A stretch of DNA of 64,000 nucleotides, from assembly GCF_900129705.1 (NCBI RefSeq), contig NZ_FQWO01000001.1, positions 372,001 through 436,000 of the forward strand. Reading direction: 5' to 3'. Shown in pieces: positions 33,327 to 43,128 of the stretch. This DNA is from Flavobacterium granuli. Its GTDB lineage: Bacteria; Bacteroidota; Bacteroidia; Flavobacteriales; Flavobacteriaceae. The stretch's first letter is position 1, and the number at the start of each line of letters is the position of its first letter. The notes under the pieces were generated by a model. The model saw only the letters and a program-made list of their open reading frames with translations. It had not been told where the DNA came from and did no database searches. Made by a program: the position numbers and the translations under genes.

Positions 33327-33851
33327 TTAATCGTTTTGCTTACTTTTGCTTTTTACTAATCTTTTTATACTAAAAAACACAATTCCACCCAGAATACAAA
33401 TAGTGGCATAAATTTCTTTTCTGAAAATCACTGGGATTTCATTACATAAAATATCTCGGGTCACTCCGCCAAAACAAGCCGTCATGGTTCCGATTGCAAT
33501 ACATATAATGGGATGCAAACCTACATTAATCCCTTTTTCGAGACCTACTAATGTAAAAACACCTAAACCGATGGTGTCAAACAGAAATAATGATTTCCGC
33601 AATTTATCCATTTTTTTTCTGAACAATAAAGCAAGTAAAAAACCCACAATTATTACATAAACATATTTTAAATCCAGCATCCAGCCCACCGGAGTTCGCC
33701 CTATCATAACATCACGCAATGTTCCGCCTCCAACGGCGGTCACAAAAGCGATGATAAAAACCCCAAAAGGATCTAATTTTTTGTTCATCGCTGTTAATGC
33801 ACCTGACATGGCAAAAGCCATTGTTCCTATGATGTCTAATAAGTGAAACAT
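33327..33851 (-). CDS. TRIC/UPF0126-type channel-like membrane protein
   Basis: From the ATG at 33851 this is 174 residues (an in-frame start at 33902 adds 17 unlikely residues). It is built of two similar three-helix repeats; the repeat signatures are AVGGGTLRDVMIGRTP and CFGGVTRDILCNEIP. These mark the UPF0126/trimeric intracellular cation channel family of the inner membrane. First chromosomal gene right of the element. The ion passed is not deducible. Confidence 0.88.
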   Translation of the reverse strand: MFHLLDIIGTMAFAMSGALTAMNKKLDPFGVFIIAFVTAVGGGTLRDVMIGRTPVGWMLDLKYVYVIIVGFLLALLFRKKMDKLRKSLFLFDTIGLGVFTLVGLEKGINVGLHPIICIAIGTMTACFGGVTRDILCNEIPVIFRKEIYATICILGGIVFFSIKRLVKSKSKQND

Positions 33852-34025
33852 GATTATTTTGAATTTAGATTGCAGAAAAAACTGTTTTTGACTCAAAAAC
33901 AATCAAAGCAAAATTAAAGAAAAATACTTGCGTAAAACAGTTCTGACAAAATAAATAAGCAGACTCTTTTTCGCAGAATCGCTAATATTCTATTTTAATT
34001 TTATAAAAACTGTATTTTCTCTATG

Positions 34026-34033
34026 TATCTTTG
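34026..34033 (+). promoter_or_regulatory. TAnnTTTG box before the RNA methyltransferase
   Basis: TATCTTTG 33 nt upstream of the start; no clear TTG at the expected distance. Confidence 0.4.
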
Positions 34034-34065
34034 TTTGATAAATAATAATTAAATTTTAGAATCAC

Positions 34066-34851
34066 TTGAAACAAATCACTTCTATTCAAAATCCTTTTAT
34101 AAAATCGTTGGTATTATTACAGGAAAAAGCAAAAAATCGCAAACAAACCGGCCGCTTTTTGATAGAAGGAAAGCGAGAAATTTCATTAGCCATAAAAGGA
34201 GGTTATGAAATAGAAACGATGTTGTTTTTGGCTGAAATTTGCTCTGAATCCGAGACAAGAAAAATTTATAACGATGCCGAATTGATCGAAATCAATAAAG
34301 AAGTCTATCAAAAACTGGCTTATCGCGATACCACTGAAGGAATATTGGCTATAGCCAAAACCAAATCATTGCAATTATCTGATTTAAAATTATCCGACAA
34401 TCCGTTGATCCTTGTTGCCGAAGCTCCTGAAAAACCAGGAAACATTGGTGCTCTATTGAGAACGGCAGATGCGGCCAAACTCGATGCGGTACTTATTGCT
34501 AATCCCAAAAGTGACTTATACAATCCAAATATTGTTCGTTCAAGTGTGGGCTGTTTGTTTACCAATCAAATTGCAACGGGAACCACCGAAGAAATTATTG
34601 GCTTTCTAAAAGAAAGGAAAATAAATTTCTATTGTGCCACCTTACAAAACTCGACCTCTTACCATACCCAAGATTACACCACTCCAACAGCCTTGGTGGT
34701 AGGTACCGAAGCAACAGGTTTAACCCAAGAATGGCGTGATGCCGCCACACAGAACATCATTATTCCGATGCAAGGCGAAATCGACAGCATGAATGTTTCA
34801 GTAGCTGCGGCAATTTTAATTTTTGAAGCCAAAAGACAAAGAGGTTTTTAG
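34066..34851 (+). CDS. TrmH-family RNA 2'-O-methyltransferase
   Basis: A 261-residue SPOUT methyltransferase. The N-terminal substrate-binding domain carries MKQITSIQNPFIKSL and RFLIEGKREI. The catalytic trefoil-knot domain shows NIVRSSVGCLF, LVVGTEATGL and IIPMQGEIDSMNVSVAAAI, the three SpoU motifs. It probably methylates rRNA or tRNA ribose. Translation starts at a TTG (34066), as no ATG fits the conserved N-terminus. Confidence 0.9.
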   Translation: MKQITSIQNPFIKSLVLLQEKAKNRKQTGRFLIEGKREISLAIKGGYEIETMLFLAEICSESETRKIYNDAELIEINKEVYQKLAYRDTTEGILAIAKTKSLQLSDLKLSDNPLILVAEAPEKPGNIGALLRTADAAKLDAVLIANPKSDLYNPNIVRSSVGCLFTNQIATGTTEEIIGFLKERKINFYCATLQNSTSYHTQDYTTPTALVVGTEATGLTQEWRDAATQNIIIPMQGEIDSMNVSVAAAILIFEAKRQRGF

Positions 34852-34966
34852 ATTTGAATTTAGAGGAATTTTAATGTAAAAAAGACTAAATCAAAAACTA
34901 AACTATTATAATTAGGAACCATAATTACTCCTTGCATATATGATAACTAATCGCTATTTTTAGAAA

Positions 34967-37201
34967 ATGAACCCTGAAGTTATGACAGAAATAGATATCG
35001 AAAAAGAAAACAAAGCAATCGCTCAGGAATATAAAGAATTACTGCGAATCAGTTACCAAACCTTGTCTACCGAAGACAAAAAACTTATTCGCAAAGCCTT
35101 TGACGTTGCCGTAGAAGCCCATAAAGAACAACGAAGAAAATCAGGCGAAGCCTATATATTTCATCCAATTGCCGTTGCAAAAATTGTTGCTTCAGAAATT
35201 GGTCTTGGAGCCACTTCTATTGCCGCTGCTTTATTGCATGACGTTGTCGAAGACACACCCACAACCGTAAAAGAAATTGAGCGTTTGTTCAATCCTAAAG
35301 TAGCACAGCTCGTTGAGGGATTAACCAAAATTTCCTTGGTCCAAAAAGACATGAATGTGTCTATGCAAGCCGAGAATTTTCGAAAAATGCTGTTGACTCT
35401 TAATGACGACGTACGTGTAATTCTGATAAAAATAGCCGACAGACTGCATAATATGCAGACAATGGATTCGATGGAAAATGCCAAGCAAATCAAGATTGCC
35501 TCAGAAACATTATACATTTATGCTCCGCTGGCGCACCGTTTGGGTTTATACAGAATAAAAAACAAGCTGGAAGACTTAGGTTTAAAATATACTGAACCCG
35601 AAGTTTACAATACCATTGTAAGTAAAATAAAAGAGACCAAAGAACAACAAGATGCTTACATCAAAGACATTTCAGATGTCATAAAAGCTTCTTTGGATGA
35701 AGAAGGAATTGATTATATCATAAAAGGTCGCCCAAAATCAATTTATTCCATTCGAAGAAAGATGGGGGCACAGAACGTAAGCTTTGATGAAGTTTACGAT
35801 AAATTTGCCATTCGAATTGTTTACAAATCCAATCCCCATGACGAGAAGTTTCTGGCTTGGAAAATTTATTCCATCGTAACGGATCATTACAGACCCAGCC
35901 CAAGCCGGTTACGAGATTGGATTTCGTCGCCTAAATCCACCGGTTACGAAGCCTTACACATCACCGTAATGGGACCAAAGGGCCGCTGGGTAGAAGTTCA
36001 AGTGCGAAGTGAACGAATGAATGAAATTGCCGAAAAAGGATATGCAGCACATTATAAATATAAAAATGGCGCCACAGAAGAAGGCGGTTTGGATCGTTGG
36101 CTGAATTTACTCAAAGAAGCCCTTGAAAATTCGGAAACCAGTGCCGTTGACTTTGTAGAGGATTTCAAAATGAATTTGTATTCGAAAGAAATCTATATTT
36201 TTACCCCAAAAGGAGACATTAAATCCTTACCAAAAGGAGCGACTTCTCTTGATTTTGCATTTAGCATCCACTCCGAAATAGGAATCAAAACCAGAGGAAC
36301 ACGTGTAAACGGGAAATTAGTTCCTTTAAACTATGAATTAAAAAGTGGGGATCAGGTCGAAATCATCACCTCTCCCAATCAAAAACCTACAATAAACTGG
36401 CTTGATTATGTAACTACTTCCAGAGCGAAAAACAAAATCAGAAATGTCTTAAACGAAAATACTAAAAAGATTGCCGAAGACGGAAAAGAACTGTTGACTC
36501 GTAAATTAAAGCACCTTAAAGTGCATTTAAACGAGTCAGTTGTCAATGAATTGGTCAATTTCTTCAAATTAAAAACCAGTTTGGATCTGTTTTACAGAGT
36601 GGGCGTAGGTTCTATAGACAACCAACAGCTGAAAGATTTTGCAGCACAAAAAAGCAACACTTTAATCAATTTCTTTAAAAATAAAATAAAACGCAGCGGA
36701 CAAACTGCTGATATAGATATTCACAAACAAGTTTTGAGCAGTAATTATGACATGCTCGTTTTTGGCAAGGAGCAGGACAAGCTCGATTATAAATTATCTA
36801 CTTGCTGTAATCCAATTCCCGGTGACCCTGTTTTTGGATTTGTTACCATCAATGAAGGCATTAAAGTGCATAAAAAAGATTGCCCTAACGCCATTGCCAT
36901 GCAATCTAATTATGCTTACCGCATCATGCAAGCCAAATGGATCGATTCTACCCAGCAAGAATTCAAAGCCATTCTTAATATCACAGGAATGGATAGTTTG
37001 GGATTGACTAACGATCTCACCAGAGTAATCTCCAGTAATATGCATGTAAACATACAAAGCATCTCTTTGAGCGGTGAAGCCGGACTTTTTAAAGGTCAAT
37101 TAACCGTTGTGGTTCAAAATAGCACTATTTTGAAAAAACTAATTGACAATATCAAAAAAATTGATGGTATCGATAAGGTGACTCGAGTTTATAAAAATTA
37201 A
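34967..37201 (+). CDS. bifunctional (p)ppGpp synthetase/hydrolase, RelA/SpoT
   Basis: A 744-residue Rel/Spo homologue. The HD hydrolase domain has His66 and HD at 91-92 (LLHDVVEDTP), so hydrolysis appears intact. The synthetase domain follows (GRPKSIYSIRRKM, then TGYEALHITV). A TGS domain comes next (IYIFTPKGDIKSLPKGATSL), then a zinc-finger-like CC motif (STCCNPIPGD) and a C-terminal ACT domain. It sets the level of the alarmone. Two close Met codons exist (34967, 34982); the start is uncertain by five residues. Single gene. Confidence 0.95.
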   Translation: MNPEVMTEIDIEKENKAIAQEYKELLRISYQTLSTEDKKLIRKAFDVAVEAHKEQRRKSGEAYIFHPIAVAKIVASEIGLGATSIAAALLHDVVEDTPTTVKEIERLFNPKVAQLVEGLTKISLVQKDMNVSMQAENFRKMLLTLNDDVRVILIKIADRLHNMQTMDSMENAKQIKIASETLYIYAPLAHRLGLYRIKNKLEDLGLKYTEPEVYNTIVSKIKETKEQQDAYIKDISDVIKASLDEEGIDYIIKGRPKSIYSIRRKMGAQNVSFDEVYDKFAIRIVYKSNPHDEKFLAWKIYSIVTDHYRPSPSRLRDWISSPKSTGYEALHITVMGPKGRWVEVQVRSERMNEIAEKGYAAHYKYKNGATEEGGLDRWLNLLKEALENSETSAVDFVEDFKMNLYSKEIYIFTPKGDIKSLPKGATSLDFAFSIHSEIGIKTRGTRVNGKLVPLNYELKSGDQVEIITSPNQKPTINWLDYVTTSRAKNKIRNVLNENTKKIAEDGKELLTRKLKHLKVHLNESVVNELVNFFKLKTSLDLFYRVGVGSIDNQQLKDFAAQKSNTLINFFKNKIKRSGQTADIDIHKQVLSSNYDMLVFGKEQDKLDYKLSTCCNPIPGDPVFGFVTINEGIKVHKKDCPNAIAMQSNYAYRIMQAKWIDSTQQEFKAILNITGMDSLGLTNDLTRVISSNMHVNIQSISLSGEAGLFKGQLTVVVQNSTILKKLIDNIKKIDGIDKVTRVYKN

Positions 37202-37310
37202 CCCTAAATTTTACTATTGATAAAATTAGGAACCTAATCCTTAAATCGCGAAGCCTTAGCACTGTTATTATTTCAAAAGTCACAAAATTATCCTCTTATA
37301 AGTATTAAAC

Positions 37311-37342
37311 TTGAGAACTATTAAAATAAAAAATTATCTTTG
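37311..37342 (+). promoter_or_regulatory. promoter of the Fur-family gene, near-leaderless
   Basis: TTG at 37311, 21-base spacer, TATCTTTG at 37335-37342. The ATG at 37349 comes seven bases later, about where transcription should start, so the mRNA may have almost no leader. Confidence 0.6.
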
Positions 37343-37348
37343 CCAAAT

Positions 37349-37822
37349 ATGACACTAATTTCCACAGATAACGACAAAAACCAAGAAATTGTAAAAAATG
37401 TTTTTACAATGTATCTTGAACAAAAAGGACATCGAAAAACGCCTGAACGTTACTCTATACTTCAAGAAATTTACGAAAGCGAGGAGCATTTTGATATAGA
37501 AAATCTTTATATCAAAATGAAAAACAAAAACTACCGTGTCAGTAGAGCTACCTTATACAATACAATAGAGTTATTGTTGGACTGTAATTTGGTGCGCAAG
37601 CATCAGTTTGGCCAAAATCAGGCTCATTATGAGAAATCGTACTTTGACAAGCAACACGATCATATCATAATGACCGATACCGGTGAAGTAATTGAATTTT
37701 GCGATCCGAGAATACAAACGATCAAGAAAACCATTGAAGAAATATTTGATATTGAAATCACCAATCACTCCTTATATTTATATGGAGTAAGGAAAACTCC
37801 AAAATCAGATACCACAATTTAG
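37349..37822 (+). CDS. Fur-family metal-responsive regulator
   Basis: A 157-residue Fur-type repressor from the ATG at 37349; the alternative TTG at 37340 lies in the promoter box. The winged-helix domain has [18 protein letters not shown] and [21 protein letters not shown]. The dimerisation domain carries the metal-site histidines of QHDHIIM and [17 protein letters not shown]. It lacks the C-terminal CxxC of Zur/PerR-type structural zinc sites. Whether it answers to iron, zinc or peroxide cannot be told. Next to purA, 75 nt apart. Confidence 0.9.
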   Translation: MTLISTDNDKNQEIVKNVFTMYLEQKGHRKTPERYSILQEIYESEEHFDIENLYIKMKNKNYRVSRATLYNTIELLLDCNLVRKHQFGQNQAHYEKSYFDKQHDHIIMTDTGEVIEFCDPRIQTIKKTIEEIFDIEITNHSLYLYGVRKTPKSDTTI

Positions 37823-37896
37823 AACATACCATTTTAAAACACGAACCGCTTGCGAGCTGTTCATTCGATAAAAATTAATAACAAATAATAAACAGA

Positions 37897-39168
37897 ATGA
37901 CCGTAGATTTATTACTAGGATTACAATGGGGAGACGAAGGGAAAGGTAAAATCGTTGATGTACTTACTTCAAAATATGATATTATTGCTCGTTTTCAAGG
38001 AGGCCCTAATGCGGGACACACTTTAGAATTTGACGGAATAAAACATGTACTTAGAACTATTCCTTCTGGAATTTTTCATGCAAATAATGTAAACATCATC
38101 GGTAACGGTGTGGTAATTGATCCAGTTGTTTTTAAAAGTGAAATTGACGGTTTGGCTAAATTTAATTTGGACTTAAAATCGAAACTAATCATTTCCAGAA
38201 AAGCTCATTTAATCTTACCTACACACCGCTTGCTTGACGCTGCTTCTGAGGCTTCAAAAGGAAAAGCCAAAATTGGTTCTACTCTTAAAGGAATTGGACC
38301 AACTTATATGGACAAGACGGGCCGAAACGGGATTCGTGTTGGGGATATTGAACTAGAAGATTTCAAAGAGCGTTACAGAGCTTTGGCTGACAAGCATGAA
38401 GCGATGATTGCCTTTTATGATGTTGATATTCAATACAACTTAGAAGAGTTAGAAAAAGAATTTTTCGAATCTATCGAAGATCTAAAAAAATTAGATTTTA
38501 TTGACAGTGAAGAATATTTGCACCAAGCTCAAAAAGCAGGAAAATCAATCTTATGTGAAGGTGCCCAAGGATCTTTACTGGATGTTGATTTCGGAACCTA
38601 TCCGTTTGTAACTTCTTCTAATACAACTGCCGCTGGTGCTTGTACCGGTTTAGGAATTGCTCCCAATAAAATCAAAGAAGTTTACGGAATTTTCAAAGCT
38701 TATGTTACCCGCGTTGGAAGTGGACCATTTCCTACGGAACTTTTTGACGAAGACGGAACTACAATGGCACGCGTTGGAAATGAGTTTGGATCAGTTACCG
38801 GAAGACAAAGACGTTGCGGATGGTTAGACTTAGTTGCATTAAAATATGCTGTTCAAATCAATGGTGTTACTCAACTGATGATGATGAAAGGCGATGTGCT
38901 TTCAGGATTTGAAACCTTAAAAGTATGTACAGATTACAATTATAAAGGAGAAAAAATTTCTCACTTCCCTTATAACATCGAACCGGAAAATGTGACTCCT
39001 GTTTACAAGGAATTCAAAGGCTGGAAAGCTGATTTAACCGGAATGACCACTTATGACGAATTACCGATTGAGTTAAAAGAATACATCGAGTTCATTGAAA
39101 AAGAAGTTGAAGTTCCTATTAAAATTGTTTCTGTTGGACCAGACAGAAAACAAACAATCCTTAAATAA
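37897..39168 (+). CDS. purA: adenylosuccinate synthetase
   Basis: Converts IMP and aspartate to adenylosuccinate with GTP in AMP synthesis. GDEGKGK lies near residue 12 and NAGHTLEFDG near 40; GPTYMDKTGRNGIRVGD, the SNTTAAGACTGLG segment and the late TGRQRRCGWLD follow, all in order. Length 423 is normal. Ends in a strong terminator, so it is probably transcribed alone or with the Fur-type gene before it. Confidence 0.97.
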   Translation: MTVDLLLGLQWGDEGKGKIVDVLTSKYDIIARFQGGPNAGHTLEFDGIKHVLRTIPSGIFHANNVNIIGNGVVIDPVVFKSEIDGLAKFNLDLKSKLIISRKAHLILPTHRLLDAASEASKGKAKIGSTLKGIGPTYMDKTGRNGIRVGDIELEDFKERYRALADKHEAMIAFYDVDIQYNLEELEKEFFESIEDLKKLDFIDSEEYLHQAQKAGKSILCEGAQGSLLDVDFGTYPFVTSSNTTAAGACTGLGIAPNKIKEVYGIFKAYVTRVGSGPFPTELFDEDGTTMARVGNEFGSVTGRQRRCGWLDLVALKYAVQINGVTQLMMMKGDVLSGFETLKVCTDYNYKGEKISHFPYNIEPENVTPVYKEFKGWKADLTGMTTYDELPIELKEYIEFIEKEVEVPIKIVSVGPDRKQTILK

Positions 39169-39176
39169 GATTCACT

Positions 39177-39205
39177 AACGCTCTGAAAATTCAGGGCGTT
39201 TTTTA
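39177..39205 (+). terminator. purA terminator
   Basis: ACGCTCTGA pairs with TCAGGGCGT (one wobble) over AAAT, followed by six T. Confidence 0.85.
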
Positions 39206-39239
39206 TTTTAATTCAACTTAAGCTCACAAATACAGCGCA

Positions 39240-39821
39240 ATGAATAATCCCCAAATAAAAATCAAACAAACCGATTTACTTTCTGATAATTGGTACACCC
39301 TAAACAAAGTAACTTTTGACTACCAAAAAAAAGACCATACTTGGATCACCCAAAAAAGAGAAGTCTACGATCGCGGCAATGGCGCTGCCATTTTACTTTA
39401 CAATTCACAAAAAAAAACCGTAATACTAACGAGGCAATTTAGACTACCTACCTATCTCAACGGGAATGAATCGGGCATGATGATCGAAGTTTGCGCCGGA
39501 TTATTAGACCAAGATCATCCTGAACAATGCATCATTAGAGAAACCGAAGAGGAAACCGGCTATCGGATCACTAAAGTTGAGAAAGTAATGGAAACCTATA
39601 TGTCTCCCGGAGCCGTAACCGAAATTTTGTATTTATTCGTTGGAGAATACGATGAATCCATGAAAGTCAGTGATGGCGGCGGTCTGGAAGAGGAAGAAGA
39701 GAACATTGAGGTTATGGAAATGTCCTATGATGAAGCTTACAGCATGATTGAGTCAGGGCTAATAAAAGATGCCAAAACCATTTTATTATTGCAACATGCC
39801 AAAATCAAAGGGCTTATTTAG
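39240..39821 (+). CDS. NUDIX hydrolase, NudK-like
   Basis: A 193-residue NUDIX enzyme. The Nudix helix region GLLDQDHPEQCIIRETEEETG has the spacing seen in GDP-mannose pyrophosphatase NudK, and the preceding RQFRLPTYLNGNESGMMIEVCAG and later METYMSPGAVTEILYLFVGEY also fit NudK. It would split GDP-mannose or a related sugar nucleotide; the substrate is inferred from the family. Convergent with the peroxiredoxin gene, sharing a bidirectional terminator. Confidence 0.88.
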   Translation: MNNPQIKIKQTDLLSDNWYTLNKVTFDYQKKDHTWITQKREVYDRGNGAAILLYNSQKKTVILTRQFRLPTYLNGNESGMMIEVCAGLLDQDHPEQCIIRETEEETGYRITKVEKVMETYMSPGAVTEILYLFVGEYDESMKVSDGGGLEEEEENIEVMEMSYDEAYSMIESGLIKDAKTILLLQHAKIKGLI

Positions 39822-39841
39822 AAAATGAATTTCCAATTTAT

Positions 39842-39888
39842 AAAAAAAAGGATAATGAAACGTTTTCGTTTCATTATCCTTTTTTTTC
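39842..39888. terminator. bidirectional terminator between nudK-like and peroxiredoxin genes
   Basis: AAAAGGATAATGAAACG and its exact complement close over TTTT, with an A-run before and a T-run after, serving both strands. Confidence 0.9.
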
Positions 39889-39906
39889 TTTTGAACAGAA
39901 TCTCTG

Positions 39907-40545
39907 TTACTTATTAGGTTGTGGTGTCATTCGCAAATAAGGCTTTATTTGTTGGTATCCCTTAGGAAACTTTTTGGAAATTTCGCTATCCGGCACCGAA
40001 GTAGAAATCACCACATCATCCCCGTCTTTCCAGTTGGCAGGAGTAGCAACACTATATTCTGATGTCAATTGCAAGCTGTCAATAACACGCAATATTTCGT
40101 CAAAATTCCTTCCTGTCGAAGCAGGATAAGTAAGCATTAATTTTATCTTTTTATCTGGCGCAATGATAAAAACAGATCGCACTGTAAAATGATCATTGGC
40201 GTTAGGGTGTATCATATCATACAATGTAGCCACTCGCTTATCTTCATCGGCAATAATAGGAAAATTTACCGTAGTATGTTGAGTTTTGTTTATGTCTTTT
40301 ATCCATTCTAAATGAGAAGCTAATCCGTCTACACTCAATGCAATAACTTTAGTTCCTCTCTTTTCAAACTCTTTAGAATAATTGGCTACGGTACCTAATT
40401 CTGTCGTACAAACTGGTGTAAAATCAGCTGGATGAGAGAATAATACTCCCCAAGAATCGCCTAACCATTCATGAAAATGAATTTTACCTAAAGTTGTTTC
40501 TGCTTCAAAGTCTGGAGCGATGTCTCCTAATCGTAATGTTGCCAT
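39907..40545 (-). CDS. 1-Cys (Prx6-type) peroxiredoxin
   Basis: A 212-residue peroxiredoxin from the ATG at 40545; the longer start at 40569 adds eight residues not in the family. The peroxidatic Cys46 sits in HPADFTPVCTTELG. The long C-terminal extension (from about 160, with ATPANWKDGDDVVI and a late FPKGYQQIKPYLRMTPQP) identifies the Prx6/AhpC-1-Cys class. It reduces H2O2 and organic peroxides in the cytoplasm. Single gene. Confidence 0.93.
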   Translation of the reverse strand: MATLRLGDIAPDFEAETTLGKIHFHEWLGDSWGVLFSHPADFTPVCTTELGTVANYSKEFEKRGTKVIALSVDGLASHLEWIKDINKTQHTTVNFPIIADEDKRVATLYDMIHPNANDHFTVRSVFIIAPDKKIKLMLTYPASTGRNFDEILRVIDSLQLTSEYSVATPANWKDGDDVVISTSVPDSEISKKFPKGYQQIKPYLRMTPQPNK

Positions 40546-40656
40546 GATAGATGCTGTTTTTAAATTCATCTAAAATTAATAAAAAAAAATCACAAGACAA
40601 GTTACAGACTTCACAAATAAACCACTAAAAACCAATTATTTAATTTTAAAAAAAAT

Positions 40657-41568
40657 CTAAAGATACTCTACGACAAAATACCAAAAAGCCAAGGTGATAA
40701 AAGAAATTGGAATTCCAAAACCAATCATCATACTACACAATCTAGGCTTTAATCCATGGGTAGATGCCAAAATACTGGCTGTAATCATGGGAGCCATCGC
40801 CGCCTCCATAAGAGCCACATGAATCATCTTGGAATTTTGTTTCAAAACCACAACATATAATAAATACAATAATGCAGGAGTCAGTACTAATTTATAAAAA
40901 AGACCAAGTCGTAAAAATTTCAAATGCCGGCTCCTTCTGTCAAAGCTCAATTGCAAGCCAACAGAAAGCATCGCCAAAGGTGTCATCACACTTCCTGCTT
41001 TTTGGAATAAAAACTGAATGTACTGATGAAAATCAAACCCCAAAACATTCATCAGGCAAGCTAGCAAAAAAGCGATAAATGGTGGGAAAAACAATATTTT
41101 TTTGGCAATATAAAATCCGGAAGGACTTCCGGACGAATACAAGGTAGCCACCAAAACCCCAAAAGTGGATAAAGCGACAAAAGTACCCGGCTGGTCGACC
41201 AAAATTGCGGTTTTCAAACCCTCTTCACCATATAAAGCCTGAATAATGGGAAAACCCAAAAAAGAAGTATTTCCAAAACCCGCCGTTATGATCAAACAAC
41301 CCGTAAGTTTCCTGGACCATCCGAATTTATTTCCCAGAAAACTAAAAAACAGATACGAAAAAAGAAATCCAATCCAAGCTACTCCAATGGGATACAACAA
41401 CTGATTATTCCAATGAATTTTAGGAATATAATACAAGGCCAAAGCAGGAAGACAAAGATAAATTACAATCTTGTTTAAAAACTTGTAAGTATTTGCCGGC
41501 AATTGTTTTACTGATTGCAAGCCAATTCCAAGAAATAAGCAAACAAAAATGAGAATAATGTTGTTCAT
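40657..41568 (-). CDS. AEC-family transporter
   Basis: A 303-residue membrane protein with about ten hydrophobic helices, in two inverted halves, of the auxin efflux carrier family. Visible family features are the helix break LPALALYYIPK, the NTSFLGFPI loop in the first half and MEAAMAPMITASILA in the second. Bacterial members move organic anions or similar small solutes; the substrate is not deducible. Divergent from meaB. Confidence 0.85.
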   Translation of the reverse strand: MNNIILIFVCLFLGIGLQSVKQLPANTYKFLNKIVIYLCLPALALYYIPKIHWNNQLLYPIGVAWIGFLFSYLFFSFLGNKFGWSRKLTGCLIITAGFGNTSFLGFPIIQALYGEEGLKTAILVDQPGTFVALSTFGVLVATLYSSGSPSGFYIAKKILFFPPFIAFLLACLMNVLGFDFHQYIQFLFQKAGSVMTPLAMLSVGLQLSFDRRSRHLKFLRLGLFYKLVLTPALLYLLYVVVLKQNSKMIHVALMEAAMAPMITASILASTHGLKPRLCSMMIGFGIPISFITLAFWYFVVEYL

Positions 41569-41753
41569 AATCTTGCAAAGGTATTTACTAATTTAAAAAT
41601 ATCATAGAGCACAAACTAAATATCTGACATCCAAACGACACAATTCATTTCTTTATTTTTTAAGCTGGACTTTTTCAAATTATCCTCATAAAAAATAAAA
41701 AAAAATAAATAATTCATGTTTAAGTGCTAATTTTACCAAAACGACATTTAGTT

Positions 41754-42842
41754 TTGGAAAACGACAAAAAAACAAATCCAAGCGCTTTAAACGAAAAAGC
41801 TGGTATTTCACCTCCTGAAATCATCAGCTCTGCAGTGGCAAAAAACATTCAGAAATTCAGAAATAGCCAACCCACGTCAAAAGAACTCATTGACGGAATT
41901 TTATCGGGTAACATAACTGCTTTAAGCCGTGCCATAACATTGGTCGAAAGCACCAATCCTGATCATTTGATTAAAGCCAATGAAGTCATCAATGCCTGTC
42001 TGTCTCATGCTAATAAATCTGTCCGTATAGGAATTACAGGTGTTCCGGGCGTAGGAAAAAGTACTTTTATTGAAGCCTTTGGGAAACATTTGACCAATTT
42101 AGGAAAAAAAGTAGCCGTTCTGGCGGTTGATCCCAGCAGTACCATTAGCCACGGAAGTATTCTGGGAGATAAAACCCGTATGGAAGAATTAGTCAAAGAC
42201 CCCAATGCCTATATCCGACCTTCCGCTTCGGGCGAAACTCTGGGTGGCGTGGCCCGAAAAACCAGAGAAACCATCAGTCTTTGCGAAGCCTGTGGTTTTG
42301 ATACTATTATCATAGAAACCGTTGGCGTGGGACAAAGTGAAACTGCGGTACACAGCATGGTCGATTTCTTTTTGCTGCTAAAAATTGCCGGCGCCGGTGA
42401 TGAATTACAAGGCATAAAACGCGGAATAATGGAAATGGCGGATGCCATTGTTATCAACAAAGCCGATGGCGATAACATCAAAAAAGCCAAACTGGCAAAA
42501 ACCGAATTCAACCGCGCATTGCATCTTTTTCCGGCAAAAAAATCAGGTTGGATCCCTACAACAGCCAGCTGCAGTGCCCTTACTAAAGAAGGAATTTCGG
42601 AGGTATGGCAAACCATTGAAAAATTCCTCGCGCAAACAAAAGAGAATGATTATTTCTATAAAAAACGCTCCGAGCAAAATGAATATTGGATGCTTGAAAC
42701 CATCAATGAGCAATTGAAACTGAATTTTTTTAATAATCCTGAAATTCAAAAATTATTGGATTCAACTAAAAAAGCGGTGCAAAATGGCGAAACCTCACCT
42801 TTTGCAGCCGCTCAGCTTTTATTGAAAACCTACTTTAAGTAA
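41754..42842 (+). CDS. meaB: MeaB/ArgK-type GTPase, methylmalonyl-CoA mutase chaperone
   Basis: A P-loop GTPase that loads and protects the B12 cofactor of methylmalonyl-CoA mutase. GVPGVGKST, the switch [37 protein letters not shown] and the base motif NKAD are all present. The start is unclear: no in-frame ATG fits. TTG at 41754 (362 residues) is given here, and GTG at 41724 would add ten. The mutase genes usually next to it are not in this window. Confidence 0.9.
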   Translation: MENDKKTNPSALNEKAGISPPEIISSAVAKNIQKFRNSQPTSKELIDGILSGNITALSRAITLVESTNPDHLIKANEVINACLSHANKSVRIGITGVPGVGKSTFIEAFGKHLTNLGKKVAVLAVDPSSTISHGSILGDKTRMEELVKDPNAYIRPSASGETLGGVARKTRETISLCEACGFDTIIIETVGVGQSETAVHSMVDFFLLLKIAGAGDELQGIKRGIMEMADAIVINKADGDNIKKAKLAKTEFNRALHLFPAKKSGWIPTTASCSALTKEGISEVWQTIEKFLAQTKENDYFYKKRSEQNEYWMLETINEQLKLNFFNNPEIQKLLDSTKKAVQNGETSPFAAAQLLLKTYFK

Positions 42843-42868
42843 ACTGTTTTTGAAAACAGAGACTTCGT

Positions 42869-43099
42869 TTATTCCTTCTCGTAACGCTCCATTTCTCTGT
42901 CATAAAAAGCATTTGCCTGCTCTATCAATCCTTCCATTTCAGCATTCAATTCCGCCTCATCCAGATCTTCAGCTTCTTCCATAAACTCTACCTCATCGTC
43001 TTTTAAATTGATGATAAACCTTGGATAATCAAGGTGAATGATGAAGATATCATCTGGAAAATCAGTATTATCGCCGAGTAAAAATTTAGGTAATTCCAT
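42869..43099 (-). CDS. small acidic hypothetical protein
   Basis: A 76-residue protein, beginning MELPKFLLGDNTDFPDDIFIIHLDYPRF and continuing into a strongly acidic helix (DEVEFMEEAEDLDEAELNAEM). I believe it recurs in flavobacterial genomes, usually near this place, but know no function. It lies 29 nt after the MATE gene start on the same strand and may be cotranscribed with it. Confidence 0.72.
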   Translation of the reverse strand: MELPKFLLGDNTDFPDDIFIIHLDYPRFIINLKDDEVEFMEEAEDLDEAELNAEMEGLIEQANAFYDREMERYEKE

Positions 43100-43128
43100 T
43101 TTTATTTTTTAGATTTTAAGTTTCAAAT

